NCBI GenBank assembly: GCA_964636885.1
Contig: CAZWVA010000015.1
Location: 1-44,766 of the forward strand
From: CAZWVA01 sp964636885
Lineage (GTDB): Bacteria; Desulfobacterota_D; UBA1144; Nemesobacterales; CSP1-2
Length of the DNA stretch: 44,766 nt
Direction of reading: 5' to 3'
Shown: piece after piece, positions 6,956-14,427 of the stretch
Numbering within the stretch: position 1 is the stretch's first letter
How the letters are laid out: the number at the start of each line of letters is the position of its first letter
Made by a program: the position numbers and the translations under genes
Notes under the pieces: model-generated
The model's input: only the letters and a program-made list of their open reading frames with translations
What the model was told of the DNA's origin: nothing
Databases searched by the model: none

Positions 6956-9319
6956 CTAGGAGAAAGAGGAATCGCCTTTTGTCTTTTCCATCCTTCTCTT
7001 AAGGAACAGTTGCTTTTTGCTTTTGCTGTATTTACCGCTTCTATGCCTACTGCCTTTGTCATCGCTATAGTAATAATAGTAGGAATATCCGTATTTGCTC
7101 CTTCCGGATTCTAGTCTGTTTACTATGGCTCCTATTATTCTTCCGCCTACCTTTAGAATCTCTTCAATACCACTCCTAAGTGGTTGCCTCTGGGTAATCC
7201 CCACACTGGTTACGATCAAAACACCGTCTACCAACCTCGAAAGAAGACGCGAGTCGGCAAAGCCTGTAATAGGTGGAGCATCTATGATCACATGATCGTA
7301 TTCTTCTAGCAGACGGTCAATCAATTCCTTCATCTTCCTAGAACCAACGAGTTCAACGGGATTCGGTGGGATTGGACCGGAGGGGATTATATCGAGGCCG
7401 TCCACGTTTGCTCGACTAATCACGCCCGGTAGTTCCATTTTCCCAACCAAATAGGTGCTTAATCCGAATGCATTCCCGTTATTTAAAAAGAGCTTGTGTA
7501 GCCTTGGCTTTCTCAAATCCGCATCTACAAGAATCACTTTAAGTCCCGACTGTATCATTGAAAGGGCGAGATTGGATGCAGAGGTGGTTTTCCCCTCAAG
7601 TGGCTGAGTACTCGTTACGAGAAGCGATCTCGGAGAATGATCAGGGGATGAATACAATATGGAAGTCCTAATAACCCTAAAGGCTTCAGATAGTATGGAC
7701 TTCGGGTTTAGATAAACCGATTTCTCCGTATCCTGTAGCTCACTCTCATCTGTAACCAGTGGAACCGCTCCCAGGAATGGAATAGAGTAGCGCCTTTTAA
7801 CCTCCTCTTCGTCCTTTATCGTGTTATCAAAGTGCTCGAAGATAAACGCAATAAAAACACCCCCCATAACACCGACCATAACCGCAATAAACATATAGAA
7901 CATTACGTCGGGCTTATAGGGCACAAGCGGAATAGAGGCATAATCCACTACCTGCACATTGGTTGCCTTAATACCCGATGTCACCTCGGTCTCCTTAAGC
8001 CTCTTGAGAAGGTCTTCGTATATGTTTTTGTTCGTCTCCACTTCCCTTTCAAGGATCCTGTACTGGATTGCCTTTTCGCTTAAGTTGCTAACGAGTTTCT
8101 TCTGTTCCTCGATTCTCTGCCTGAGGATGCTCTCGTTGGCCAGTGCGGTCTGATAGTCTTTCTTTAAACTCTCTACAATCGCATTCTTACGCTTATCTAT
8201 GTCCTCTTTAATCCTTTTCATCTGTGCGGCGAGTTGCTTTAGGTCAGGATAATTGGGTCCATAGATAACAGCCTTGTTGTCATATTCCGAGCTGAGTCTC
8301 GTGTATTCCGCGGTTAAACCCCGAAGCAACTCATCGTCTATCACCTTGGGCAGGTATTCGAAATTCCCGGCTTGCACCTCGTTGTAGATGGCCTCCTTCG
8401 CGAACCTTTCGGCTTCGGCTTTTGAGAGAGACTTATTTAGGTCGATGAGCTGTTGGTATGTAGGGCTTAGCTTCTGAACGCTCTCTAGTGAGAAGATGTC
8501 TACGGTTTTTGCAAACTCACCGAGTTCCTCTTCGGCCTTTTCGAGCTTTATCTTTATCTGCTCAATCTGCTTCTCCAGAAATTCCCTTGCGGCTTTTGTC
8601 GTACCGACCCTTCTCTCTATAGCCCATTCTATATACTTATCCACAAGGGTATTTACCACCTTTGCCGAGAGATCGGGACTCGTGCTCTCAAAGCTGACCT
8701 TAGCTAGCCTCGATTTTGGATCGGGTTCTACCTTAAGTCTCTTCAAGAAGTTGTTGACTAGCCCCTCTTCCTTGACGAGATCGCTCCTTCTGGTTTCGGT
8801 GGAGTTCGCTTCCTTATTTCGTGAGAAGATCCCGGTGACTCCACTTTTAATCGAATGGAGACCCCCACCTCTCTCCTCCACTGCAAACTCTGGGTTTGAG
8901 TCGAGTCCCAGACTATCTATGACCTCTTTAGCCATGTACTTACTTTGAATGAGCTGATACTGCGTCTCGTAGAAATCCCTTTCTCTAGACTCGACCTCCA
9001 CTACCTCCTGAAACGTGGTTATCTTAGGGTTTTCGGGGATTATCTCTATTGTGGCCTCGGCCTTGTATATCTTATCCATTAATAGGATCACAATAGACAT
9101 GGTTACAACGGATATGATAAAACAGGATATTACGATCCATTTTCTCCTTAGAAGCAGGTCCAAGTAATCCCTGAGGTTTATAAAATCCTCCTCGATATAG
9201 GTATCGTACTCCCTTCGAACCTCCGTGGACAAGAGATAATCGTCCCTTTCTCTCAGCTCCCTGCCCTTGTATTCGGCCAATTCCTTATTGCCTTTTTCTT
9301 CTCTCCTTTCCTCTTCCAA
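6956..9319 (-). CDS. Wzc-type polysaccharide co-polymerase and BY-kinase
   Basis: This 787-residue protein combines an N-terminal Wzz chain-length domain with a C-terminal bacterial tyrosine kinase. Transmembrane segments are at about 60-82 and 472-495, bracketing a long periplasmic coiled coil (about 240-445). The GNVR-type segment QYRILEREVETNKNIYEDLL lies at about 419-438. The kinase has Walker A TQPLEGKTTS (571-580), Walker A' VILVDADLRKPR (595-606) and Walker B VIIDAPP (677-683). A tyrosine cluster follows at 743-751 (YGYSYYYYY) and is the expected autophosphorylation site. The protein controls polymer length and export together with Wza, whose gene ends 21 bases upstream. Fused kinase and Wzz domains are usual in proteobacterial-type systems. 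Confidence 0.93.
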   Translation of the reverse strand: MEEERREEKGNKELAEYKGRELRERDDYLLSTEVRREYDTYIEEDFINLRDYLDLLLRRKWIVISCFIISVVTMSIVILLMDKIYKAEATIEIIPENPKITTFQEVVEVESRERDFYETQYQLIQSKYMAKEVIDSLGLDSNPEFAVEERGGGLHSIKSGVTGIFSRNKEANSTETRRSDLVKEEGLVNNFLKRLKVEPDPKSRLAKVSFESTSPDLSAKVVNTLVDKYIEWAIERRVGTTKAAREFLEKQIEQIKIKLEKAEEELGEFAKTVDIFSLESVQKLSPTYQQLIDLNKSLSKAEAERFAKEAIYNEVQAGNFEYLPKVIDDELLRGLTAEYTRLSSEYDNKAVIYGPNYPDLKQLAAQMKRIKEDIDKRKNAIVESLKKDYQTALANESILRQRIEEQKKLVSNLSEKAIQYRILEREVETNKNIYEDLLKRLKETEVTSGIKATNVQVVDYASIPLVPYKPDVMFYMFIAVMVGVMGGVFIAFIFEHFDNTIKDEEEVKRRYSIPFLGAVPLVTDESELQDTEKSVYLNPKSILSEAFRVIRTSILYSSPDHSPRSLLVTSTQPLEGKTTSASNLALSMIQSGLKVILVDADLRKPRLHKLFLNNGNAFGLSTYLVGKMELPGVISRANVDGLDIIPSGPIPPNPVELVGSRKMKELIDRLLEEYDHVIIDAPPITGFADSRLLSRLVDGVLIVTSVGITQRQPLRSGIEEILKVGGRIIGAIVNRLESGRSKYGYSYYYYYSDDKGSRHRSGKYSKSKKQLFLKRRMEKTKGDSSFS

Positions 9320-9340
9320 TAGACGATCTCCTATAGGGTT

Positions 9341-10369
9341 TTACTTTTCGCTTCCATAAACTATTGGAACCGGTGGGTCATAGCCTATTCCTAAAAGCCC
9401 ATAAAGATAGTTAAGGCGAAGACCGGCAAGGATCCTCTTGGTGACGCTCACCCCGACTATTACAGCGTCTCTATCCTTTAATAAGGGATCTTCGGCCTCA
9501 CCCTTTCGAATCGCCGCCAGATTCAGTGGAATGACCTCCCTCTGTCCTTTACCTAGGTAACGAACCAGCTTGACATCACGGCTGTTTGCAAAGCTAGCCA
9601 GTCCACCTGCCATGGTTATACTTTGACTTACGGTGCTAATACCCTCTTTTATAGAGTAGGCACCGGGTCTCCCCACAGCCCCCTCCACAAAGACCGAACC
9701 GGCCTCGGGAACGTAAATAACGTCACCGGGTTCAACCGTGAGATTTATCTGGGGATTATCGTTGAGGAGTAGATCGTTAAGATAAACCACATAGGACTCC
9801 CTTCTACCGTCCTCTTTAACCCTTGTAAGATAGACCGAGGTTCCGGCTCTATCCGTTAGTCCCTTTGCTCTGGCAAGGACGCCGAGAATCGTCTCCTTTC
9901 CCAATATCTCGTAACTCCCCGGTTCCCTCACATGCCCAACCACAGACACCAGCTTGCTGTTGTGTTCCTTTATAAAAACATTGACGTGGGGATTATTTAT
10001 ATACCCGCCCTTCTTTAGGAGATCCTCGATCTTCACCTCCACCTCTCTTGCTGTCATTCCATTTACGTCCACATTCTCTAGAAGGGGAAGGGTTATCTGC
10101 CCCCTTGAGCTCACCCGCACTGTGCTTGTCAATCTATCGGATTCGAAGACCTTGACCTCCAGTAGGTCGGCAGGACCTATGAGATAATCCGCAGGGGACA
10201 CGGGGGAAGCGGTTCCCTGTACGATAAGCTTCGAGTTAAGGTCTTTTATCTCCTGGTCGGTCTCAAAATCGACCCTTGGAGTCGAGGAGGTTACGGCTCC
10301 TCCCCCTCCAAGACAGCCAGTCATAAGGACACCGGATACCAAAGCAAAAAGTATAACCTTAACACTCAC
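9341..10369 (-). CDS. Wza-like outer-membrane polysaccharide export lipoprotein
   Basis: The start is a GTG at 10369. The signal peptide ends in a lipobox (VLMTGC) with the lipidated Cys at residue 19. Residues about 63-135 form the Poly_export domain (YLIGPADLLEVKVFESDRL). Two SLBB domains follow (SVVGHVREPGSYEI and VFVEGAVGRPGAYSI). At 342 residues it is near the usual length for Wza/GumB-type proteins, which form the channel carrying capsule or exopolysaccharide through the outer membrane. It lies between the FecR-like gene (51 bases upstream) and wzc (21 bases downstream) and is surely part of the same transcript. A small hairpin, CTTAGC/GCTAAG at 10396-10410, lies in the upstream gap. 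Confidence 0.92.
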   Translation of the reverse strand: MSVKVILFALVSGVLMTGCLGGGGAVTSSTPRVDFETDQEIKDLNSKLIVQGTASPVSPADYLIGPADLLEVKVFESDRLTSTVRVSSRGQITLPLLENVDVNGMTAREVEVKIEDLLKKGGYINNPHVNVFIKEHNSKLVSVVGHVREPGSYEILGKETILGVLARAKGLTDRAGTSVYLTRVKEDGRRESYVVYLNDLLLNDNPQINLTVEPGDVIYVPEAGSVFVEGAVGRPGAYSIKEGISTVSQSITMAGGLASFANSRDVKLVRYLGKGQREVIPLNLAAIRKGEAEDPLLKDRDAVIVGVSVTKRILAGLRLNYLYGLLGIGYDPPVPIVYGSEK

Positions 10370-10420
10370 AAGTAGAGTTCTCCGGGTTCGTTCTCTTAGC
10401 GATGCTAAGCCTTTTCTCCC

Positions 10421-11380
10421 TCATAGTACCGGGCTCGCTTCCCTGTCACCACCGTCCCCACCACCCCTTAGGAGTATTGCCAAAAGAATCATACCGAGCC
10501 CTATCAGCCCCGCCGCAAGACGTCCCTCATCCGTCGTATCGTCTATCAGTTTCACAAGAAGAGTACATTCCTTGACGCTGCTTCCAACCCTGCTTAGATC
10601 CAACTGCCCCCCGTTCTTTGCGAGGAACTTCTGATCCACTATTACATTGTTCTTATCTATCACCACGCCCAATATGTCCAGCTCGGCTCCTTCATCGATC
10701 TTTACATCGCTGAGTATATTGAGATTACGATCCACTACTACCGCATTATGAACCTTCCCTCCAGCCAAAACCCCTCCATAAGGGGCCAAAGGGGTTTTAT
10801 CCACTATCCCGTTTCCTCCAACCAGCTTAACCAACTCCGATGACTCAGGGCATGAACCCATAAGGCCCTGGGCTATATCGGCCTGTGCGAGGAACCTCTT
10901 TTCACCTTCATTTATCCTTGAAATCCCTTCCTGGGTTTCGACCTCCAATGACCCCTTGGTTACCTCCACCATCGTTCCCCTATCGCCCACGTTGATCCTG
11001 CCTTCTATAACCGAATTACTCGTAAGAGCCACCTTAGGTGAAAAAATATCACCTCCTCCGGTTTTAAAAGACACCCTTACCTTATCCGGGAGAAGCCGAA
11101 AGTAAATGTCCCCTCTTCCGACCCGGAATACAACCGTCTCCCCCTCCTCAAGAGTCTCAAACGAGGTCCCTTTACCAGTTAGCAGGGTCCCTCCATTTAT
11201 CTTCACGATAGCCGGATTTTCGTAAGCTACTCTATTTCCAGAAACGAGTGGGAATACCTCAGGACGCGAGGAAGGGGACGTATAAACCGAAATCTTCCCC
11301 AACACACTCGCCGCATTTGCGATCTGAAGGTTTATTAGAAGAAAGGCCAAGATAAGGGAAATAAAGCGGTATATCTTCAT
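10421..11380 (-). CDS. Exported FecR-domain-like protein
   Basis: The ATG at 11380 is chosen because AGGAGG lies eight bases upstream and a clear signal peptide follows (MKIYRFISLILAFLLINLQI, then ANA before the likely cleavage site at residue 23). An in-frame TTG at 11467 would add an unlikely extension. The mature part (about 24-150) resembles the beta-rich FecR domain: GTSFETLEEGETVVFRVGRG, then VEVTKGSLEVETQEG. A hydrophobic segment near the C-terminus (GLIGLGMILLAILL) followed by a Gly/Asp-rich tail suggests membrane anchoring. As the first gene before wza it may take part in envelope sensing or in the exporter complex. The assignment rests on general FecR-like features only. Confidence 0.65.
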   Translation of the reverse strand: MKIYRFISLILAFLLINLQIANAASVLGKISVYTSPSSRPEVFPLVSGNRVAYENPAIVKINGGTLLTGKGTSFETLEEGETVVFRVGRGDIYFRLLPDKVRVSFKTGGGDIFSPKVALTSNSVIEGRINVGDRGTMVEVTKGSLEVETQEGISRINEGEKRFLAQADIAQGLMGSCPESSELVKLVGGNGIVDKTPLAPYGGVLAGGKVHNAVVVDRNLNILSDVKIDEGAELDILGVVIDKNNVIVDQKFLAKNGGQLDLSRVGSSVKECTLLVKLIDDTTDEGRLAAGLIGLGMILLAILLRGGGDGGDREASPVL

Positions 11381-11604
11381 CGTTTTATCCTCCTGAGATC
11401 CAATTAAGCTATACCCAAAGACCGCCAAAACCACTTTGTAAAAACCTATCCCTTCCAGATGTAACAACCAAACAGTAAACTAACCCACACCAATCCCCTC
11501 CTAAATCAAGACGAGATAAAGACACAACCAAAGAGCCTATCCCCAAACAAATATGGTTTAATCGACTACCCCTACTTATAACAAATCGATGATACTAAAT
11601 CAAT

Positions 11605-11626
11605 AGTACTTTAGTAGTACTTTAGT
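11605..11626. repeat. Two tandem 11-bp repeats (AGTACTTTAGT)
   Basis: Two exact, adjacent copies of AGTACTTTAGT (11605-11615 and 11616-11626), followed by ACTAGTACC, lie in the 294-base spacer between the zincin-like gene and the FecR-like gene. Each copy contains the palindrome AGTACT, so the segment can form several small hairpins. No recognisable T-run terminator is associated with it. The rest of the spacer (11381-11674) shows no gene; on the minus strand it is the 5' region of the FecR-like gene and probably holds its promoter. Confidence 0.6.
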
Positions 11627-11674
11627 ACTAGTACCAAATTCCGATAATCGAAGGCCGATCCGGGTAGTACAGGG

Positions 11675-12412
11675 CTAATCGCGATTCAGCCCTATGGCGT
11701 GGTCGAGTTCGTGGATGATAACGTATAAGCCCATTCCATCCCAAGATACAGTGCCCCAATAGTACTTATCGGCCTTATCCCCGGTGATCCAGTACCGATT
11801 CCCCGTCCAAGTGGCTACCTCCTCGCTCGTCATTACGGTATGAGGCGGGATGAATGGAGTATCGGCAGGTGGTTCTCCTGCCTCGCGTTTTATGTATATG
11901 GAAGCATGGATCACATTAGCACCCTCATCATAGAGGCCATTACATAGACCCGACTGACTGACGGAGCATAGAAAACCCCAATGATCGTGTATGACGAGTG
12001 TATGTGACCTTGCGACTCCTAGAAGGTCGTCCGGATTCATGTCGGGGTGGCTATCGATCCATTCCATTACCCTTTCATCCACCCAGTCGAGAATGGTCCG
12101 ATCTATGTCGTCGTGATTAGGGATAAAACCATCCAAGAGATAGAGGCCATTCTCATATACGGAGGAGGGCATATGAACCTTTATACCAAGCCGAGTGGTA
12201 TGAATGGCCTCCGTCCTCCCGCTGGTACTACCCCCATCTGAACTACCAGAGCCCCCTCCACCCCCACAGGAGTATAGGAGCGAAAAGGCGAATAAACACG
12301 TGGACAGGGTTCTTAGCCAATATATGGAAAAAACCCTTTTAGACCGAAACTGAGAAATGAAGAATACCCGTTTAAAGACACGGACGGTCTTAGAAAAAGG
12401 AGAGGTGTGCAT
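11675..12412 (-). CDS. Secreted lipoprotein with C-terminal HExxH zincin motif, under c-di-GMP riboswitch control
   Basis: The ATG at 12412 is preceded by AAGGAGG at ideal spacing and gives 245 residues. A hydrophobic segment ends in a lipobox (FSLLYSC) with Cys at residue 49, followed by a Gly/Ser-rich linker. The N-terminal extension before the hydrophobic segment is unusually long. At the extreme C-terminus the protein reads YVIIHELDHAIGLNRD. The HExxHxxG core at 234-241 is that of a metzincin zinc protease, but position 11 of the motif is Arg instead of His or Asp, and the protein ends one residue later with no Met-turn. Downstream frames do not restore a known continuation. It may be a short or truncated zincin. 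The riboswitch upstream links it to c-di-GMP signalling. Confidence 0.72.
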   Translation of the reverse strand: MHTSPFSKTVRVFKRVFFISQFRSKRVFSIYWLRTLSTCLFAFSLLYSCGGGGGSGSSDGGSTSGRTEAIHTTRLGIKVHMPSSVYENGLYLLDGFIPNHDDIDRTILDWVDERVMEWIDSHPDMNPDDLLGVARSHTLVIHDHWGFLCSVSQSGLCNGLYDEGANVIHASIYIKREAGEPPADTPFIPPHTVMTSEEVATWTGNRYWITGDKADKYYWGTVSWDGMGLYVIIHELDHAIGLNRD

Positions 12413-12418
12413 CTTAAA

Positions 12419-12455
12419 CCTCCTTACGGCTCCTGAAACCACAACCGCAAGGAGG
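12419..12455 (-). promoter_or_regulatory. Shine-Dalgarno-sequestering hairpin (riboswitch expression platform)
   Basis: On the minus strand CCTCCTTGCGG (12455-12445) and CCGTAAGGAGG (12429-12419) can form an uninterrupted 11-bp stem with one G-U pair and a 15-base loop. The 3' arm contains the AAGGAGG that serves the ATG at 12412. Between the aptamer and this stem are further AAGG and CCTT segments (for example CAAGG and CTCCTTA) that could form alternative pairings. The layout indicates translational control. Whether ligand turns the gene on or off cannot be read from the sequence. Confidence 0.8.
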
Positions 12456-12491
12456 CACACCCCAGAGTTTTAAGGAGCTAGCCTTGATCAC

Positions 12492-12590
12492 CTTACTTCG
12501 GCAACCCAGCCACCATGGGCTGCATTAGCAGCCTTTAGGCCCGTCGGCTTTGCGTCCCACCCTTTCGGATGGTTTGCCTTTATCGGTTAG
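12492..12590 (-). ncRNA. Cyclic di-GMP class I (GEMM-I) riboswitch aptamer
   Basis: The minus strand contains the hallmark GEMM-I blocks in order. GGCAAACC is followed by a stem capped by a GAAA tetraloop (ATCC GAAA GGGT). Then comes GGGACGCAAAGCC, a P3 hairpin with GGGCCTAAAGG and CTGCTAATGCAG, and finally CATGGTGGCTGGGTTGCCG. By hand alignment to the Vibrio Vc2 aptamer, the base before CAAACC (Vc2 G20) is G, as expected for c-di-GMP rather than the cGAMP-type G20A variant. The flanks CCTAAC and GTAAGG can close P1. The aptamer lies 80 bases upstream of the zincin-like gene on the same strand and is followed by a hairpin hiding its ribosome-binding site. Confidence 0.95.
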
Positions 12591-12604
12591 GATTTCAAAA
12601 GCCT

Positions 12605-12646
12605 TGTGGGAAAGCTTGAATTTGATCTTTCGATCCCTTTCCCACA
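12605..12646 (-). other. Stem-loop in the leader just upstream of the riboswitch
   Basis: A perfect 10-bp inverted repeat, TGTGGGAAAG and CTTTCCCACA (12605-12614 and 12637-12646), encloses a smaller stem GATC-GAAA-GATC. It ends 15 bases before the aptamer begins. No T-run follows on the minus strand, so it is not an obvious intrinsic terminator. It may insulate the aptamer fold or be a separate RNA element. Confidence 0.6.
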
Positions 12647-12779
12647 TTCCTTGGATTTAGCAAAAAACGTGCCTCTTTTTAAACTAAGGAATCCGTTCCA
12701 CAAAAACCTTTAAAATCACTGTAGAATATAATGACAAAAAGAGAACCGATGGATTAAAAAACGTATTTGATAGACCGAT

Positions 12780-12808
12780 ATTAAGAAACAATTGACGAAA
12801 AATGTCAA
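12780..12808 (-). promoter_or_regulatory. Candidate promoter for the riboswitch-zincin transcript
   Basis: On the minus strand TTGACA (12808-12803) is separated by 17 bases from CTTAAT (12785-12780), a 6/6 plus 4/6 match to sigma-70 hexamers. It would give a leader of about 360 bases containing the stem-loop and the aptamer. The -35 lies within an inverted repeat TTGAC-N7-GTCAA (12792-12808), which could also be an operator. The 12461-12866 gap holds no gene. Confidence 0.45.
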
Positions 12809-12869
12809 AATATTACCAACTTTGAAATCAAAGGATTCTTCGGTTCATCCTTAATCCGACTATCGAATG

Positions 12870-12878
12870 TGGTATAAT
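12870..12878 (+). promoter_or_regulatory. Extended -10 promoter of the O-antigen-ligase-like gene
   Basis: TGG followed by TATAAT (12873-12878) is a perfect extended -10. No good -35 is seen. The ATG at 12897 is 18 bases downstream, so the 5' leader would be only about 12 bases and has no Shine-Dalgarno sequence. Confidence 0.6.
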
Positions 12879-12896
12879 TCAGATCGAATCGATATT

Positions 12897-14384
12897 ATGG
12901 TTCGTAATATACTCGAAAAACTCATCTACCTATCCGTATTCTCCCTCCTCATCTCTTCGCCCCTTCCATTTGGAAGTGTAAAGCCATGGGCCAGATTCGT
13001 CTTGGAACTGCAGGCCTTCTTACTGTTTTTTCTATGGCTCCTTTGGTCGTTTCACGACGAAGAGGCATTTAAGATACGTATAAAGAACCTAATCCCGCTT
13101 TTCTTCTTTCTCCTAATATGCCTATTTCAGGTCATTCCACTGCCACGATCCGTCCTGGGGGTCTTATCGGAAAAGAGCCTAGAGATCTGGGAAAGAAACG
13201 AATCCTTACTCTCAAGCGTTGGGTTCCCCAACGGGGGGAGCGTGTTTACAATAAGCCTCTACAGCCACGCCACCTGGAGAGAAACCATCCTCCTACTCTC
13301 ATATGTTGCCTTTGGATTCGTCGTATCGAGAGTCTTTAGATCCGATCGTAGGTTAAAAATCCTTCTCATTCCAGTACTTGCGGCCTCTATATTTCAAGCC
13401 GCATATGGAATATACCAGTACCTGATGGATATAAGTAACTCCGCTTATCCAAACCTGATCTCAGCAACCGGGACATTCGTTAACAGGAACCACTTTGCGG
13501 GTTTTCTTGAAATGTGTATTCCCCTTGCCCTTGGATACGCCGTATCTCTAAGTGCATGGCAGAGGGAGAAGAAAGCCCTTTGGAAAACCATGGTTTCATC
13601 CGATAACATCTATAGACAGGTACTCTTTCTCTTTTTAGTCGGAATAATGGTTCTTGCCCTCATATTCTCGAAATCGAGGATGGGTATCTTCAGCGTTCTC
13701 TTATCCCTCGTCTTCTTCTCCATAATCCACCCCAGTTTAAAAAAGAGGGGAATAAGGATGGGCAGAATGCTCCTCTTCGTTCTGGCCGTATCCATACTAT
13801 ACGGACTCTGGATAGGTCTCTATTCGGTATTTGAAAGGTTCCTGCAAATAGAAGGCGATGCCCCCGGAAGAATACTGGTTTGGAAGGATACGCTAAAGGC
13901 CATAAGGGACTTTCCCCTCTTTGGAACCGGCTTTGGAACCTTTGGCTACGTTTATCCTCTCTACAAGAGATCCATGGAGCAGGCCCTAGTGTACACATAC
14001 GCGCATAACGATTACCTGCAGCTTATAGTTGAAACCGGCTTTCTGGGTTTCCTCTCTATCGTTACCGCGCTTTTGCTTCTTATAATCTCCTCCTTAAGAG
14101 CCCTAAATCGCTTCTCTCAAGGGGGAGACTATTCGAGGTTCTTTCTGACCCTTGGCGCGTTAACCGGTATAGTGTCTATACTCATCCACAGCCTGACCGA
14201 TTTTAACCTCCATATCCCGTCAAATGCCCTATACTTTGCCTTTCTCATAGGTTTTCTAAAGGCCGCATGCGATGAGACCAGAAGAACGGAAGCTACTGAA
14301 AGGGTACGTGTGAGAAGAAAAAGGAGGATGAGGACCAATTATGATGACTACGTCACCTCTCACCAGTTGACAGTCCAAGGATAA
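12897..14384 (+). CDS. O-antigen ligase / Wzy-type polymerase family membrane protein
   Basis: The protein of 495 residues (from the ATG at 12897) has ten or more hydrophobic segments. The family signature lies in the last large loop and following helix: GTGFGTFGYVYPLYKRSMEQ, then YTYAHNDYLQLIVETGFLGF. The His/Asn/Asp segment AHNDYLQ is characteristic of the Wzy_C (O-antigen ligase) domain. It acts in the inner membrane on the periplasmic side, either joining polymer to lipid A core or polymerising repeat units; sequence alone does not decide. An upstream in-frame ATG at 12867 would overlap the TATAAT box, so 12897 is preferred. The C-terminus is basic and cytoplasmic. The gene diverges from the polysaccharide export operon. 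Confidence 0.88.
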   Translation: MVRNILEKLIYLSVFSLLISSPLPFGSVKPWARFVLELQAFLLFFLWLLWSFHDEEAFKIRIKNLIPLFFFLLICLFQVIPLPRSVLGVLSEKSLEIWERNESLLSSVGFPNGGSVFTISLYSHATWRETILLLSYVAFGFVVSRVFRSDRRLKILLIPVLAASIFQAAYGIYQYLMDISNSAYPNLISATGTFVNRNHFAGFLEMCIPLALGYAVSLSAWQREKKALWKTMVSSDNIYRQVLFLFLVGIMVLALIFSKSRMGIFSVLLSLVFFSIIHPSLKKRGIRMGRMLLFVLAVSILYGLWIGLYSVFERFLQIEGDAPGRILVWKDTLKAIRDFPLFGTGFGTFGYVYPLYKRSMEQALVYTYAHNDYLQLIVETGFLGFLSIVTALLLLIISSLRALNRFSQGGDYSRFFLTLGALTGIVSILIHSLTDFNLHIPSNALYFAFLIGFLKAACDETRRTEATERVRVRRKRRMRTNYDDYVTSHQLTVQG

Positions 14385-14427
14385 GAGAGAAAAATTAAAC
14401 GGCTATTAACACAAGGAGGTATAGGAG

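Noticed and set aside
8496..8948. 150-codon Ser/Leu-rich open frame on the plus strand inside wzc
   Set aside because: It is the complement of the Glu/Lys-rich periplasmic coiled coil, which naturally gives Ser/Leu-rich shadow frames.
11381..11467. Upstream TTG start for the FecR-like gene
   Set aside because: It would place 29 residues before a clear signal peptide; the ATG at 11380 has a perfect AGGAGG.
12413..12460. Upstream GTG start for the zincin-like lipoprotein
   Set aside because: It falls inside the riboswitch expression-platform stem and lacks its own ribosome-binding site, whereas the ATG at 12412 has AAGGAGG.
12867..12896. Upstream ATG start for the ligase-like gene
   Set aside because: The TATAAT box would lie within the coding sequence, just after this ATG; the ATG at 12897 begins a normal membrane helix.
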